Position numbers and translations under genes: made by a program | Notes under the pieces: generated by a model | The model's input: the letters and a program-made list of their open reading frames with translations, nothing else | Database searches by the model: none | What the model was told of the DNA's origin: nothing | Shown here: piece by piece, positions 9,561 to 18,541 of the stretch | How positions within the stretch are numbered: the first letter of the stretch is position 1 | How the letters are laid out: every line of letters begins with the position of its first letter | Source of the DNA: Astrocystis sublimbata | Taxonomy: Eukaryota > Ascomycota > Sordariomycetes > Xylariales > Xylariaceae | NCBI GenBank assembly: GCA_022453515.1 | Contig: JAJNNY010000168.1 | Location: 1-18,541 of the forward strand | Direction: 5' to 3' | Length of the DNA: 18,541 nucleotides

Positions 9561-9580
9561 ACTCGGCAAGTCTGCCGAGT
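9561..9580. repeat. Perfect hairpin, 8-bp stem
   Basis: ACTCGGCA and TGCCGAGT flank the 4-nt loop AGTC. It could be a leftover terminal repeat or a fold of an unknown transcript; there is no gene beside it. Confidence 0.7.
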
Positions 9581-9600
9581 TATGGAGCCCTTGTGGGTAA

Positions 9601-10700
9601 TGGAGGCCTGAAGTAGTATTAAGTTCGCTAACTGTGAGGGAGTCAGGGTTCGTTGGATATTTTCCTAGATCTGTTTTGCAGTCTGGGTGGGTTTGTTAAA
9701 ACAACTAAGGAGGTATAGAGTGGATTTGCATGTTCACATTGCATAATACCATGTTGAAGCCATGCAAGCTTTAACGACTTAGGAAAGTTGAAAAGTCTCC
9801 CTGGTGACTTATTATAGCATCAAGAATGATCCAAGTAGCTCAAGGTTGCAGCATTCACGATTTTGCGCCAGATAATCTGACAACCTTTATGTCCTCAAAT
9901 GCATGCCTTGGATGTTCTAGTTACTGAATCTTAAAGCTTATTTGGTAATATTTGTAGCATATTACATATATGGACATTCTAGGTAGTTATGAATGTATAA
10001 TCACAACTTTCATGTTATTTTGCCAACACTTGCAGAGAAGTTTGTTGACAATTATGGCCAGTTAGCCTATAATAATAGGCTTCTATTCAACAACTATCAA
10101 CTGGTACCCCAATTCTCTACTATTGCAACTTTGCTAAGAACCATTGTTTCCAACATAGAGAACTATTACATTGTTATCCACAAATCTAAGCTACCCTGAT
10201 ATGACGCAATCACAATAACCAAGCACATAATTCACCACATACACTGCGATTGCGTCCTGCCTCATATGGTGCATTTTGAACTGATTCACTACCTAGCTCC
10301 AACAGTACTGGGATGATTCTCCTATACTTACGGACAGATCCAGAAGTCTAACATACAGCATTGAGTTTTAAGTTCTGTGTCCAAGGCGATTAATTGTTGC
10401 AGTTCCAACCCAGTTTCTGTACTCTACAATCCGGCTCTGCAGTTGTGTAGACATAATAACATCAACTATACATCTGCCGATTTCTCTCAATTTTTACGTT
10501 TACGAAGTAGCATGATGGTTCAAGACTAGATTTGGATAATAAGTTGTGGGCAAGCTTTGTTCATGTCATTAAGTTCATTGCCTCTAATACTGTGTATATG
10601 CAAAAATGTATCCCTACTTGGTAGTTAATTGGTTCAACAACTAGTCAAGAAATAGAGAGCAGGGATTTGCCGGGCTGGTCCGTCCGGCAGTAGCACAGCA
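9601..10700. other. AT-rich gene-free block
   Basis: Markedly richer in A/T than the flanking coding DNA, with no domain-like reading frame. Small inverted repeats are present: AGCCTAT-AATA-ATAGGCT (10064-10081) and GACGCAATC/GATTGCGTC 36 nt apart (10203-10211, 10248-10256). It could be an old, mutated mobile element, but no transposase, LTR or target-site duplication was recognised. Confidence 0.45.
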
Positions 10701-10821
10701 GGGAGGACGAAGTAAACACACAGATGTTTATTGGCCCCATTATTAGCAGGTAACACTCACATTCACTCACGCAAACAAACGGCAACCTGCTGCCTACGAC
10801 CTATCTGTTTGTTCACCCACC

Positions 10822-10881
10822 ATGTCTACGCTGGTCCTCTTCGTAGAAATTCCATCCCATATCACGATTCGCGAGAGTTGA
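10822..10881 (+). other. Upstream short ORF before the F-box-like gene
   Basis: ATG at 10822 followed by 18 more codons (MSTLVLFVEIPSHITIRES) and TGA. It ends 62 nt before the chosen main ATG at 10944. If it lies in the transcript it could damp translation of the main frame; alternatively transcription starts further down. Confidence 0.3.
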
Positions 10882-10943
10882 GGCTCGCATCAATTGAGTT
10901 CAAGACACATCATCACTCATTAGCTCTGTTGCCTTGGCCCTTC

Positions 10944-12878
10944 ATGTCGCACCCGGCAGACCCAACAACCCCAGAGCCGGGGAACGGCTTGCTGGGGCGG
11001 CTCCCAGCCAACATCCGCAAGAGAATCTATATTCTTGCCGGTGCCATCACAGATGAGACTATCCCGCTGGACCGCTATTGCCCCCTCAGAAACCATCTGC
11101 CATTTCGTGCGTCAGACCTGGTCGGTCCACCTGTCGACTGGGCCCCGACCCTGGCTCTGCTGAAGACATGTCGGCTGGTGTATACCGAAATGGCCTCCTT
11201 GATCTACTCGTCCAACCGATTCTCCACTCATGACCTCCGTCCACTTCGAAAGCTGACGCTTGCATCATCCCGATCTCTGACTGCGCTGAAAATCCAAGTG
11301 CACAGCGCTCGTTTCCCAAGTTCACTGAAGAGCGACCACTGCAATGTGCTGTACATGGGCTATAGCAGCCAAGATCTAGACAGTTCTGTCGATAGAAAGA
11401 CTATTGATAATTGGGTGTGGACAGCAACCCAATTTGGTACCGGGGTCCAAGCGGGCAAACTTGACCTCTGGTTCATATGCGACGTTGACGATGTCGAGAC
11501 TGCGAACCTTGTCTTGGCGCCGCTCCGTCAGTGGCCGGTGCTCAGGCGCTGCAGCATCAGGCTGAGCAACAGGAAGAACCAAGCTCTCCGCAATTTGGCC
11601 TACGTAACGTCGAGGGCTTTGATGGGGCTGTCGGACACACCACCTCCTACGTTTTTCCCATATTCGCGGCTGCCGACCGAGCTACGCTTCAAGATACTAC
11701 AGTACACGGATCTTGTCACGCCCTGGACACTAGTGCAATGGTTGATGTGCGAAGGGTTCAGTTTCAAGAACGGCCTTTGTTGCCGTGTGCGTGACCTGAA
11801 ATATGATCCAAGACATCCGCGTGGATTCCGACCAGACGCTCCCCAACCCGATGAGCCTGGCGAATTCGTATGTGGCAGCGATGGTGCTAGCTCTACCTCG
11901 GATGGCTCAGTTGACTCGGCTGGTCCGAGTGGTTCTTCGGAATATACCATCCGCCAACAGGTATTTCGACAGAACGGGAACTCCCACGATTGGATGCACT
12001 ACGAATGCCACTTCAAAAAGTGCCAAAGGTATACAAGTCTGTACCAGGGCACGGGCTGCTTCTGCAGCAGATACCACGCAGCCTACACCCCCACCTGCAC
12101 TTGTTGGCAATCGCCTGTGAGCCTATTCCTAGTGAGCAAGGCGTTCAGCCGGGAGGCCATGGCCGTCTTTCTGTCCTCCAACCATTTTCAGATCTTTGAA
12201 GCCCCCGGTATTTCATTCACCAAGGAGAACCCCAAAGCACATGAACGCCGAGCAAGGTACAAAGATATATGTCCGATCGTCGGCTTTCTCGAGGAAAGAA
12301 GGAAAGCTGGCTTGTTACACGACATCAAGTCTCTGAGCCTCAACTTCAGCCGTACCGAGTTCGAGATCTCGAACATACAGTCATCCCGACCTAGCAGACC
12401 GCTCAAGTCACAGGCGGAGTGGCGGCGCGCCGCGGAGCTCGTAAGCAGCGATACCAACCTGCGCTTTCTGGACATCTCAGCATCTCGCATGAAGGATTTT
12501 CCGGAGCTGGAAGGCTGGCGCGACTTCGACCAAGATGCCATGTTCAACATGGCGCGGCGCATCATCGACACGTGCATCTGGCCTTTGACCGAGGCAGGAC
12601 CGCCGCGGGGAGTAGGGCAGCTGAGGGTTCACCTTCACGGCATGACTTATTACAAAAACAACCTGAGCAGAGAGCTGTGTATGTGGTATAACATCCGCAC
12701 CACATATCACCGTGCCCCGCGGGAAGCGGAGAACTGCGACGTCCCGGACTACAAGGTGTTCAGCCGCGGGTTTGAGGCGAGCAAGGACGGCCATGTGCTG
12801 AAGTGGGTTGAGCAAGTGTGGATTGCGGAGGAGTTGGACAGGTTCGAAACTCATAGTGGATTGCTCAGGGACTTCTAG
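10944..12878 (+). CDS. Fungal F-box-like protein with duplicated module and Cys-rich insert
   Basis: An intronless frame of 644 residues. The start is the first in-frame ATG, at 10944 (MSHPADP); the frame is open upstream, but only from a TTG. Two similar modules are visible. Module 1 has LLGRLPANIRKRIYILAGA (about 15-33) and then CRLVYTEMASLIYSSNRF (about 75-92). Module 2 has SRLPTELRFKILQYTDLV (about 240-257) and then LVSKAFSREAMAVFLSSNHF (about 395-414). Each pairs an F-box-like helix with the CRxxYxEAxxxxYSxNxF pattern of fungal F-box/2EXR-type proteins. Between the halves of module 2 lie a Ser/Gly-rich acidic linker (about 305-335) and a Cys cluster (about 354-386: C-x4-C, CFC, CTC) that may bind zinc. 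This resembles a widespread uncharacterised Pezizomycotina family. F-box proteins usually recruit substrates to SCF ubiquitin ligases; that role here is inference only. The ATG has a weak context (T at -3). Confidence 0.8.
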   Translation: MSHPADPTTPEPGNGLLGRLPANIRKRIYILAGAITDETIPLDRYCPLRNHLPFRASDLVGPPVDWAPTLALLKTCRLVYTEMASLIYSSNRFSTHDLRPLRKLTLASSRSLTALKIQVHSARFPSSLKSDHCNVLYMGYSSQDLDSSVDRKTIDNWVWTATQFGTGVQAGKLDLWFICDVDDVETANLVLAPLRQWPVLRRCSIRLSNRKNQALRNLAYVTSRALMGLSDTPPPTFFPYSRLPTELRFKILQYTDLVTPWTLVQWLMCEGFSFKNGLCCRVRDLKYDPRHPRGFRPDAPQPDEPGEFVCGSDGASSTSDGSVDSAGPSGSSEYTIRQQVFRQNGNSHDWMHYECHFKKCQRYTSLYQGTGCFCSRYHAAYTPTCTCWQSPVSLFLVSKAFSREAMAVFLSSNHFQIFEAPGISFTKENPKAHERRARYKDICPIVGFLEERRKAGLLHDIKSLSLNFSRTEFEISNIQSSRPSRPLKSQAEWRRAAELVSSDTNLRFLDISASRMKDFPELEGWRDFDQDAMFNMARRIIDTCIWPLTEAGPPRGVGQLRVHLHGMTYYKNNLSRELCMWYNIRTTYHRAPREAENCDVPDYKVFSRGFEASKDGHVLKWVEQVWIAEELDRFETHSGLLRDF

Positions 12879-13752
12879 CGATGCAGCAGCACGGCAACAG
12901 CGGGACGAGTGTAGGAGTAGGCATGTAAGATATGGCCATCGTCTGGCTAGGAATAGATAGGGACTCGGCGAACGGGTCCTGAGAAGTCACGATGAAAGTC
13001 ACAATCAGATCTCAATGCACCTGAGGTTGGTGCTTTCTCTAATTGTGCTGTATGTAGTCACTTGAACTAGGTTCCAAGGTTGGCAGTACAGAGTCCAATA
13101 GAATAATGGTTCCTCATATAGACTAGAATATGCTGAATATTTGACCACCAGTGAAGTGACAAGGCTTCACATAGGCATGTTGCACGCAGGTGCTATTTCG
13201 CGTTCGCGTCAGGATGTAAACGATGAGGTATGACGTAAATTTGGCCTGCAGGCCACAATCACAATTGCTATCGCGCTCGTCGCGCTAACTGAGCTGTCTA
13301 TATAGGGATGGCGGGGTCGCGGGATGGCGGGATGGCGGGGTAGAAAAGTAGCTGATGGTTGGCTTTATTTTTATTTTTTTTTATTTTTTACATTTGACAC
13401 GGATATCAGAAATCGTTTTCAATGGGACCTCTCTTGTAAGTATTCATTTTGTAATTGGGTCTGTAGTATTCTTCTCCAATGAAGACGATCTGAAAGCCGA
13501 GACATGGCAATTGAAAGTAAAACAAAATAAAAAACCCTAGCGAGCCTAGAACGGGAAAATACCCCTCACCCCCGACTTATGCATAAAGCTGAGCAGTAGC
13601 GCCCCGGCAGCTGCAACTAGGCCTCGCAGCGGCTCCATTTTGCTGCAGGTGCAGTAATGTGGGAGTCTGGATTTGCTGAAAGCGCACTTGGGCAGGGTAA
13701 TCTCGCGAAGGGCAGCAATTCGAATGAGGGGTGAGTCACTTTGGAGTACCGA
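12879..13752. other. Intergenic: 3' end of F-box-like gene and promoter of HTS1
   Basis: No coding sequence recognised. It contains an 8-bp tandem repeat (13305-13340) followed by a T-rich tract (about 13363-13390), and an ATG at 13724 that opens a short out-of-frame reading frame across the first HTS1 ATG. Confidence 0.5.
13305..13340. repeat. GGGATGGC tandem repeat
   Basis: Four 8-bp units: GGGATGGC, GGGGTCGC (variant), GGGATGGC, GGGATGGC, then GGGG. It sits about 410 bp upstream of the first HTS1 ATG and just before a long T-rich tract. The strongly G-rich strand could fold, but no function is shown. Confidence 0.8.
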
Positions 13753-15855
13753 ATGCGACTTCTGCCACCAACGACGGCAGGCAAGCTTCTGTCGGGTCTT
13801 CGCCAGCTAGCAATCGCAATCGCAAACCCAATCACCACACGGCTCCGACCACTGCAGCCTCCAGGCCCTGCATCCCATCCATCCCATCCATCCTCCTCAC
13901 GGCGCCTCCTCCCCACCAGCCATAGAATCCTCGCCGCTGCCACCCACAGCCGCCCCTCCCCCACGAGCACACGTGCCGACGAACCAGACTCAGACACACA
14001 CGAACAGATGGACAAGAAAAAGACGGACAAGTCGTCGGTCAAGCTGCCCAAGGGCACGCGCGACTGGGTCAGCGCCGACGCCAAGATCAGGAACACCATT
14101 TTCAAGGCTGCCGGCGACGCCTTCACCCGCCACGGCGGCGTCGAGTTGGACACGCCCGTTTTCGAGCTGAAGGACATCCTCTCGGGCAAATATGGAGTGA
14201 GCCTGTTCGACACAGCATCGCCATGTCCAGTGCTAACACGCCGCTGCAGGAGGACTCCAAATTAATATACGAACTCGCAGACCAGGGTGGCGTACGTCTC
14301 CCTACACCTCCCATTGCGCCAGCGCCCTGCCGTTGCACCCCAGTACTGACGCCTAACAGGAGGACCTCGCGCTGCGATACGACTTGACAGTACGTCCCGT
14401 CCAATCCCCCCATCCCCATCTGGCTGAACTCATGATCTTCTTCTTTCCGAATGATGGACTGATATCTCAATGCGCACAGGTTCCCTTTGCGAGATGGCTC
14501 GCCATGACCGGCACTCAACAGATCAAGCGTTACCACATAGCCAAAGTGTATAGACGTGACCAGCCTGTACGTTGCGCCCCTTGCCCCGTGCTTTCTTTGA
14601 AGCCCAATCGTCAAAAATTCCAATACCCCCTCGAAACACGAATCAAACGGGCACACGAGGAATGGATGCCGCGCATCGTTCAAAAATGACATTTTACTGA
14701 TCGCCACGCCTCACAGGCTATTGCGAGGGGGCGCATGCGTGAATTCTACCAATGCGACTTCGACATTGCCGGCGAGGCCGATCCGATGACAGCCGAGTCC
14801 GAGATTTTCAACATTATTCACGATGTCTTCTCCTCACTCGGTCTGGCTAAGGACGTCACGCTCAAGCTCAACCACCGCAAAATCCTCGACGGCCTATTCG
14901 CTGTTGCTGGTGTACCCGATGACAAGATAAGAACCATCAGTTCGGCAGTCGACAAACTAGATAAGCTCAGCCGGGAAGAGGTCAAAGCAGAAATGGTCGA
15001 AAAGGGCCTCGAGGGCAGTATCGCCGATGAGATTCTTGAATGGACCAAACACAGCGGCGATATACCCAAGATCTTAGAGCTCCTCAAGAACGACGAGAAG
15101 ATGGCCGCGAATGAGCAGATCAAGAAGGGCATAGAAGAGATGAGCCTGCTCCACACCTACTTGGATGCCTGCCAGATAGCCGACTCGGTTGTTTTCGATC
15201 TAGCACTCGCTCGCGGTCTAGACTATTACACCGGTAAGACAAGACAACGCGGGGGAGCTGCTACAGCGTAGCCCTTAATGCTAACAGCCTCTCAGGCCTG
15301 ATTTACGAGGCCGTTATCGAACTCACAGCGAAAGACCGCTCGGCCGAGACGAGAATTGGAAGTATCGCAGCGGGCGGTCGATACGACAACCTGGTGGGCA
15401 TGTATGGACGGAGACAGATACCCTGCGTCGGCATCTCCTTCGGCGTCGACCGCATCTTCACCATCCTCCAAGCCCGTCAGAAGAAGGAAAATATCAAGGT
15501 CCGCGGCAACGATGTCTACGTCATGGCCTTGGGCGGCAAGAACGGCCTCTACGTGGAGCGCATGTCCGTCGCAAAAGAGCTCCGCCATGCGGGGCTCGAC
15601 GTCGAGTTCTCGCTCAAGGTGAAGCCGAAGTTGCAGCAGCAGTTCAGGGCCGCCGAGACGGGTGGCATACCTCTTGCTGTCATCGTCGGCGAGGACGAGC
15701 TGAGGGCCGGCAAGGTCAAGGTCAAGGTCATGGGACTCCCTGACGGCCACCCGGAGAAAGACGGGAAGCTCGTCGATAGGACGGAGCTTGCGGATGAGTG
15801 TAAGAGGTTATTGGCTGAGGAGGCTGAGAAGGAGACAAATGGGGGGAGCTCATAA
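13753..15855 (+). CDS. HTS1: Histidyl-tRNA synthetase, mitochondrial and cytosolic
   Basis: Class II synthetase that charges tRNA-His with histidine. Six exons: 13753-14196, 14250-14291, 14360-14389, 14480-14566, 14717-15233 and 15296-15855. The introns are 53, 68, 90, 150 and 62 nt, several with CTAAC or CTGAC branch sites, and the joins restore the conserved protein. It has 559 residues from the ATG at 13753, or 474 from the in-frame ATG at 14008. Residues 1-85 are rich in Arg, Ser, Pro and Ala with few acids, like a mitochondrial presequence. Marks: LPKGTRDW, motif 1 (around [12 protein letters not shown]), motif 2 ([12 protein letters not shown], then [11 protein letters not shown] after intron 4), the HisA loop ARGLDYYTG (366-374), motif 3 [13 protein letters not shown] (415-427), and the C-terminal anticodon-binding domain (446-559). 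Yeast HTS1 is known to make both forms from one gene; the layout here suggests the same. Confidence 0.96.
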
Positions 15856-15870
15856 TTTGTGTGTTTGATG

Positions 15871-15887
15871 AATAAAATAAAATGAAT
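15871..15887 (+). terminator. Probable poly(A) signal of HTS1
   Basis: AATAAAATAAAATGAAT begins 16 nt after the HTS1 stop codon and contains a perfect AATAAA. It is unusually close to the stop, so the 3' leader may be short or other signals downstream may be used. Confidence 0.4.
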
Positions 15888-16204
15888 GGACTTAGAAAAT
15901 TGGCTCGAGAATGCAATAGAGATGTGGAAACTGGCGACGCATGTCATATCCGTGGATAGGCTATGGTTATGGCCTATCCCGCAAGCTTTGCGAGATTTTA
16001 GAAGCGCCAAAAATTGTAAAATGCCAATTGATTTGATAAGGTAGCTGAAGAAGTACTACGAGATACTAGATAGACAATGGCTACATACTTCACTCTGCAT
16101 ATGAGGGTTCTCTGAACCAAATCGCTTGGCTACCTAGACTGGATGAGTGAGGGAGATCGTGAACTACCTAAGTAAGTCGGTAGGTTAGGTCCCAGACTCG
16201 AGAT
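15888..16204. other. Convergent intergenic spacer between HTS1 and POP1
   Basis: About 350 bp separate the two stop codons. It includes TACCTA/TAGGTA-type motifs near 16129 and 16165-16188 but no gene. Both transcripts should end here. Confidence 0.5.
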
Positions 16205-18541
16205 TCAGACAATCTCCCACCGCGCAAGCCACCCAATCGCCTGCCCGGCCTCGCGGACGACGCAGAGTCTTGCTGCTGGGTGCTGCTGGTGTGCAGTCCC
16301 TCCTTTCTTCTTCCCTTTGCCTTTCCCTTTCCCATTCTCGTTCTGGTGATGGTGGTCGTATCGCCCCAGCTCCTCCGCCGCCATCAGCGCCGAGATGCTG
16401 GCGATCGCCTCGCCGCGGCCGTCGCGGAGGTTGAAGGATCCGGCCGTCACGAAGCCGATGAGGTCTTTTGCGTCGGGGCAGAGGGGGTGGCCGTTTATGT
16501 CTTGGGCTGTGGCTGGGGGTGTAGACGACGACAAGGATGCAAAGATTCCTAGTCCGGATTCTGTCCCTGCGCCTGGTGCTAGGCAGGCAGTTGAATTTGG
16601 GGGTGGAGCTGTGAGGGTTTGGGCTAGGGACTGGATGCGGGATTCGGTAGTTGGGGCGTCCTTGTCGTTTTTCAGACCGGATTTGGAGTGTTTCGTAGGC
16701 TGTTGCGCGAGCCATTGCTCTCGGAGGTTGGGGGGTAGAGCTCTGGTCTGCGGTGTGGGTGGGAGGTGTTGTTGGGTCGCGGGCACTTCGGCTTCGGTCG
16801 CTGGATCTGTAGGTTTGGGGATGGATGGTGCGGCGTCGGGAAGGCGGTACACGCGTGCGCAGGTCGTTACTACGCCGCGGCCGACTAGCTTTATCCGTAC
16901 GGTGATGGTTGCGTTGCGCGGGAGGAAGACGGGTCTTGTTGCTGTCAGGGATGTGAAGATGCTCTTTGGGAGGTATGTGATGTCTGTCAGAGGCGGCTGG
17001 GCTTTCTTCTCTTCGGTTTTTGTGGTCTTGGGTATGGGACTCGTTTGTTCTGGTGTTGGCTCCGTTTCTTTTGAGGCTAGTTCTGTCTCCTTGTCGGGTT
17101 CTGTCACTTCTGACATCTCGTGGTCTTCGCCACCATCCGCAGAACTAGGAGCATTACCAGGAGGTGCAAGTGTAGGTGTAGACTCCGTCCCTGGCTGGGG
17201 AAGGCTAAACAACGTCTCGAAATCGCAGCTCCAACCCACCCCAACCTCGCCTTTCCGTCCGGCCCCGAGATCGAGCGTCTCCCAATTTACCCTCTTTCCC
17301 CTAGGCTTGCCGTCCCAGACCTTCCGTCTCGCTTCCCGCTCCCTCGTCTCCCATGCATTCCCGGCATCCGTTCCAGGCATGTCGCCCGGGAACCAGGGCT
17401 GGCCGCGCTCGAAGGCCAGCTGCCTGATCTCGTCGAGGCCGCCGAAGGCCGGGTTTCCACCAGTGGACAAAGGGTAATGCATCAGGCTATACCACACAGG
17501 TAGGACACACTTCCACGGAAGAAGGAGCGTCCAGGATCCTGGGATCCAGGACTCGTCGCCGTTGCGAGAGGCGAGTAGCATGATGGGGATGGGAGGATCG
17601 GCACTGCTTGGTTCGAGAGGAGTGCCTGGCCCTGTCTTGCCGCGACGACGGTTGAGAGATCTCTGAGAGGGCAGTTTCGAGGCTTTGAAGCGGACGTCGC
17701 GGTCAAAGAGTTGGTACGGTGATGAGGCCCTTTCCTTGCGGAATACGGCGATAGATTCTAAGAGCCTTCGCTGGGATAGGTAGTCTGTTTCGGGGTCGGG
17801 CGGCGGGACTTTTCGAGGCGGGTATTTCAGGCGTGGATCGACGATCGAGAATGCTAGCAAGGCGCCGAGGAGAAGAGATGCTGGATCTCGTAAACCTACT
17901 AAGCCCTCGAAGCTTGAGGCGTGCCAATCTTTTGAGCTCGAATCGTAAGGCTTGAGTACGCCCAGTAAGGCTTCTGTTGCGTCGGGCCCGGTGACATCTA
18001 TACTTCCAATCTCATGTCGCAAGTCTTGTATGTACGGTCGAGGCTTGTACGCTTTGACAAGTCTGAGCAGCTCGTTGAACGTTTCGGAGAACGCAGATGG
18101 ATGGATTCGAATGAGAAGTTGTCGTGGGGGCTTGTCTGCTTCTGAACTTTCCGTCGCCTCTGAGGGATTCCAGATAATGGTCGCTGGGCCGATGGGTTGA
18201 GTTGCGTTCTTTACTTTTCTGCTGAGGTTCCCACTCCAATGTACGACACCCGCCCTCCAACGTCCGCCTCTTTCGGCCCACAAAGATTCTTGAGTAAGGC
18301 CTATATCCTTCAGTATATTCTGGACAATGTTTTCCTTCCCGAATATCCCAATGGTGCTCATGTAACTCATATCCCAGGCCATGGCACCTTTATGCCATTG
18401 AACTCGATGAGTTGGCCTGTAGTTCTTTTGGGTGGGAGTCGTAGGGATCGAAAACCCCCATAGAGGGTTTGAAGGCTCAGTCATCCGAGCTCGCTTCACA
18501 TGCCATAAATGAGTCGGCAGCCAGACCTTATTCCGCTGCCG
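16205..18541 (-). CDS. POP1: RNase P/MRP protein subunit POP1 (5' end outside window)
   Basis: An open frame of 778 residues from the window edge to the TGA at 16205-16207, without introns; the N-terminus lies beyond 18541. The first residues seen (NKVWLPTHLWHVKRARM, then WGFSIP and KNYRPTHR) match the POP1 N-terminal domain, followed by GAMAWDMSYMSTI. The POPLD domain lies at about 318-390 of the fragment (IPIMLLASRNGDES, GSWTLLLPWKCVLPVWYSLM, PAFGGLDEIRQLAFERGQPW). Residues about 450-519 are a Pro/Glu/Thr-rich disordered linker, and a KGKGKGKKKGG basic run comes before the conserved end CVVREAGQAIGWLARWEIV. Known: POP1 is the large scaffold protein of RNase P and RNase MRP, which process pre-tRNA 5' ends and pre-rRNA in the nucleus/nucleolus. 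There is no ATG start in view; the Met residues near 18484 are internal. Confidence 0.94.
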   Translation of the reverse strand, partial: RQRNKVWLPTHLWHVKRARMTEPSNPLWGFSIPTTPTQKNYRPTHRVQWHKGAMAWDMSYMSTIGIFGKENIVQNILKDIGLTQESLWAERGGRWRAGVVHWSGNLSRKVKNATQPIGPATIIWNPSEATESSEADKPPRQLLIRIHPSAFSETFNELLRLVKAYKPRPYIQDLRHEIGSIDVTGPDATEALLGVLKPYDSSSKDWHASSFEGLVGLRDPASLLLGALLAFSIVDPRLKYPPRKVPPPDPETDYLSQRRLLESIAVFRKERASSPYQLFDRDVRFKASKLPSQRSLNRRRGKTGPGTPLEPSSADPPIPIMLLASRNGDESWIPGSWTLLLPWKCVLPVWYSLMHYPLSTGGNPAFGGLDEIRQLAFERGQPWFPGDMPGTDAGNAWETREREARRKVWDGKPRGKRVNWETLDLGAGRKGEVGVGWSCDFETLFSLPQPGTESTPTLAPPGNAPSSADGGEDHEMSEVTEPDKETELASKETEPTPEQTSPIPKTTKTEEKKAQPPLTDITYLPKSIFTSLTATRPVFLPRNATITVRIKLVGRGVVTTCARVYRLPDAAPSIPKPTDPATEAEVPATQQHLPPTPQTRALPPNLREQWLAQQPTKHSKSGLKNDKDAPTTESRIQSLAQTLTAPPPNSTACLAPGAGTESGLGIFASLSSSTPPATAQDINGHPLCPDAKDLIGFVTAGSFNLRDGRGEAIASISALMAAEELGRYDHHHQNENGKGKGKGKKKGGTAHQQHPAARLCVVREAGQAIGWLARWEIV

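Larger units (their letters stand above)
8800..9600. other. Intergenic, GC-richer part with hairpins
   Basis: No gene recognised. Upstream of the P450 the DNA has simple CCTTCC runs near 9061-9075. Two perfect short hairpins occur at 9311-9332 and 9561-9580 and are listed separately. I found no tRNA or 5S rRNA signature here. Confidence 0.45.

Noticed and set aside
9993..10199. 68-codon plus-strand frame
   Set aside because: In AT-rich DNA; Asn/Leu/Ile-rich chance frame with no domain.
10731..10943. 71-codon extension of the F-box-like protein
   Set aside because: It begins with TTG, has no ATG and has low-complexity leader-like content; the first real ATG is at 10944.
13617..14213. Minus-strand 198-codon frame over the HTS1 5' end
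   Set aside because: Antisense to the presequence and motif 1 region; no recognisable protein.
16395..17477. Plus-strand open frame of 360 codons
   Set aside because: It lies antisense to POP1, whose frame shows conserved domains over the same bases. The composition is that of a shadow frame in GC-rich coding DNA.
1..18541. tRNA, 5S rRNA, telomere repeats, CRISPR array
   Set aside because: No A/B-box pair with a cloverleaf, no 5S core sequence, no TTAGGG tandem array and no spaced direct repeats were found by eye.

Overview
The window looks like nuclear DNA of a filamentous ascomycete (Pezizomycotina). The signs are short introns of 53-150 nt with GT..AG borders and CTAAC/CTGAC branch sites, a membrane-anchored fungal P450, a fungal F-box-like protein with a Cys-rich insert, the N-terminal domain of fungal STAND/NLR proteins, and the housekeeping genes HTS1 and POP1. 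No species can be named from the sequence alone.

Region 1 (1-3111) is a giant, almost perfect palindrome. The left arm (1-1537) is the reverse complement of the right arm (1573-3111) apart from a 2-bp difference, and the two flank a 35-bp AT-rich loop. Each arm carries the same decayed NLR-type gene (fungal STAND N-terminal domain, one intron, then the start of a NACHT NTPase domain), so two dead copies sit head to head. Both copies share the same four premature stops. Only the right copy continues past the arm into the Walker B part of NACHT and fades out at about 3640. The left arm runs to base 1, so the true palindrome may be longer, or the window may begin at a contig end. Whether this is a genuine inverted duplication or an assembly fold-back is the main open question.

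Region 2 (about 3640-10900) is gene-poor. It holds a small single-pass membrane protein (5079-5519, with a possible alternative spliced end), a complete four-exon cytochrome P450 on the minus strand (6857-8630), a possible acidic mini-ORF (6557-6712), a few hairpins and microsatellites, and an AT-rich gene-free block (about 9600-10700).

Region 3 (10944-18541) is gene-dense and conserved. It contains a 644-residue fungal F-box-like protein with two copies of the same module, then the histidyl-tRNA synthetase gene (six exons, two in-frame starts that fit mitochondrial and cytosolic forms). Convergent with the latter is the 5'-truncated gene for the RNase P/MRP subunit POP1. The last two both act in tRNA biogenesis. 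The P450, the membrane protein and the F-box-like protein show no sign of working together.
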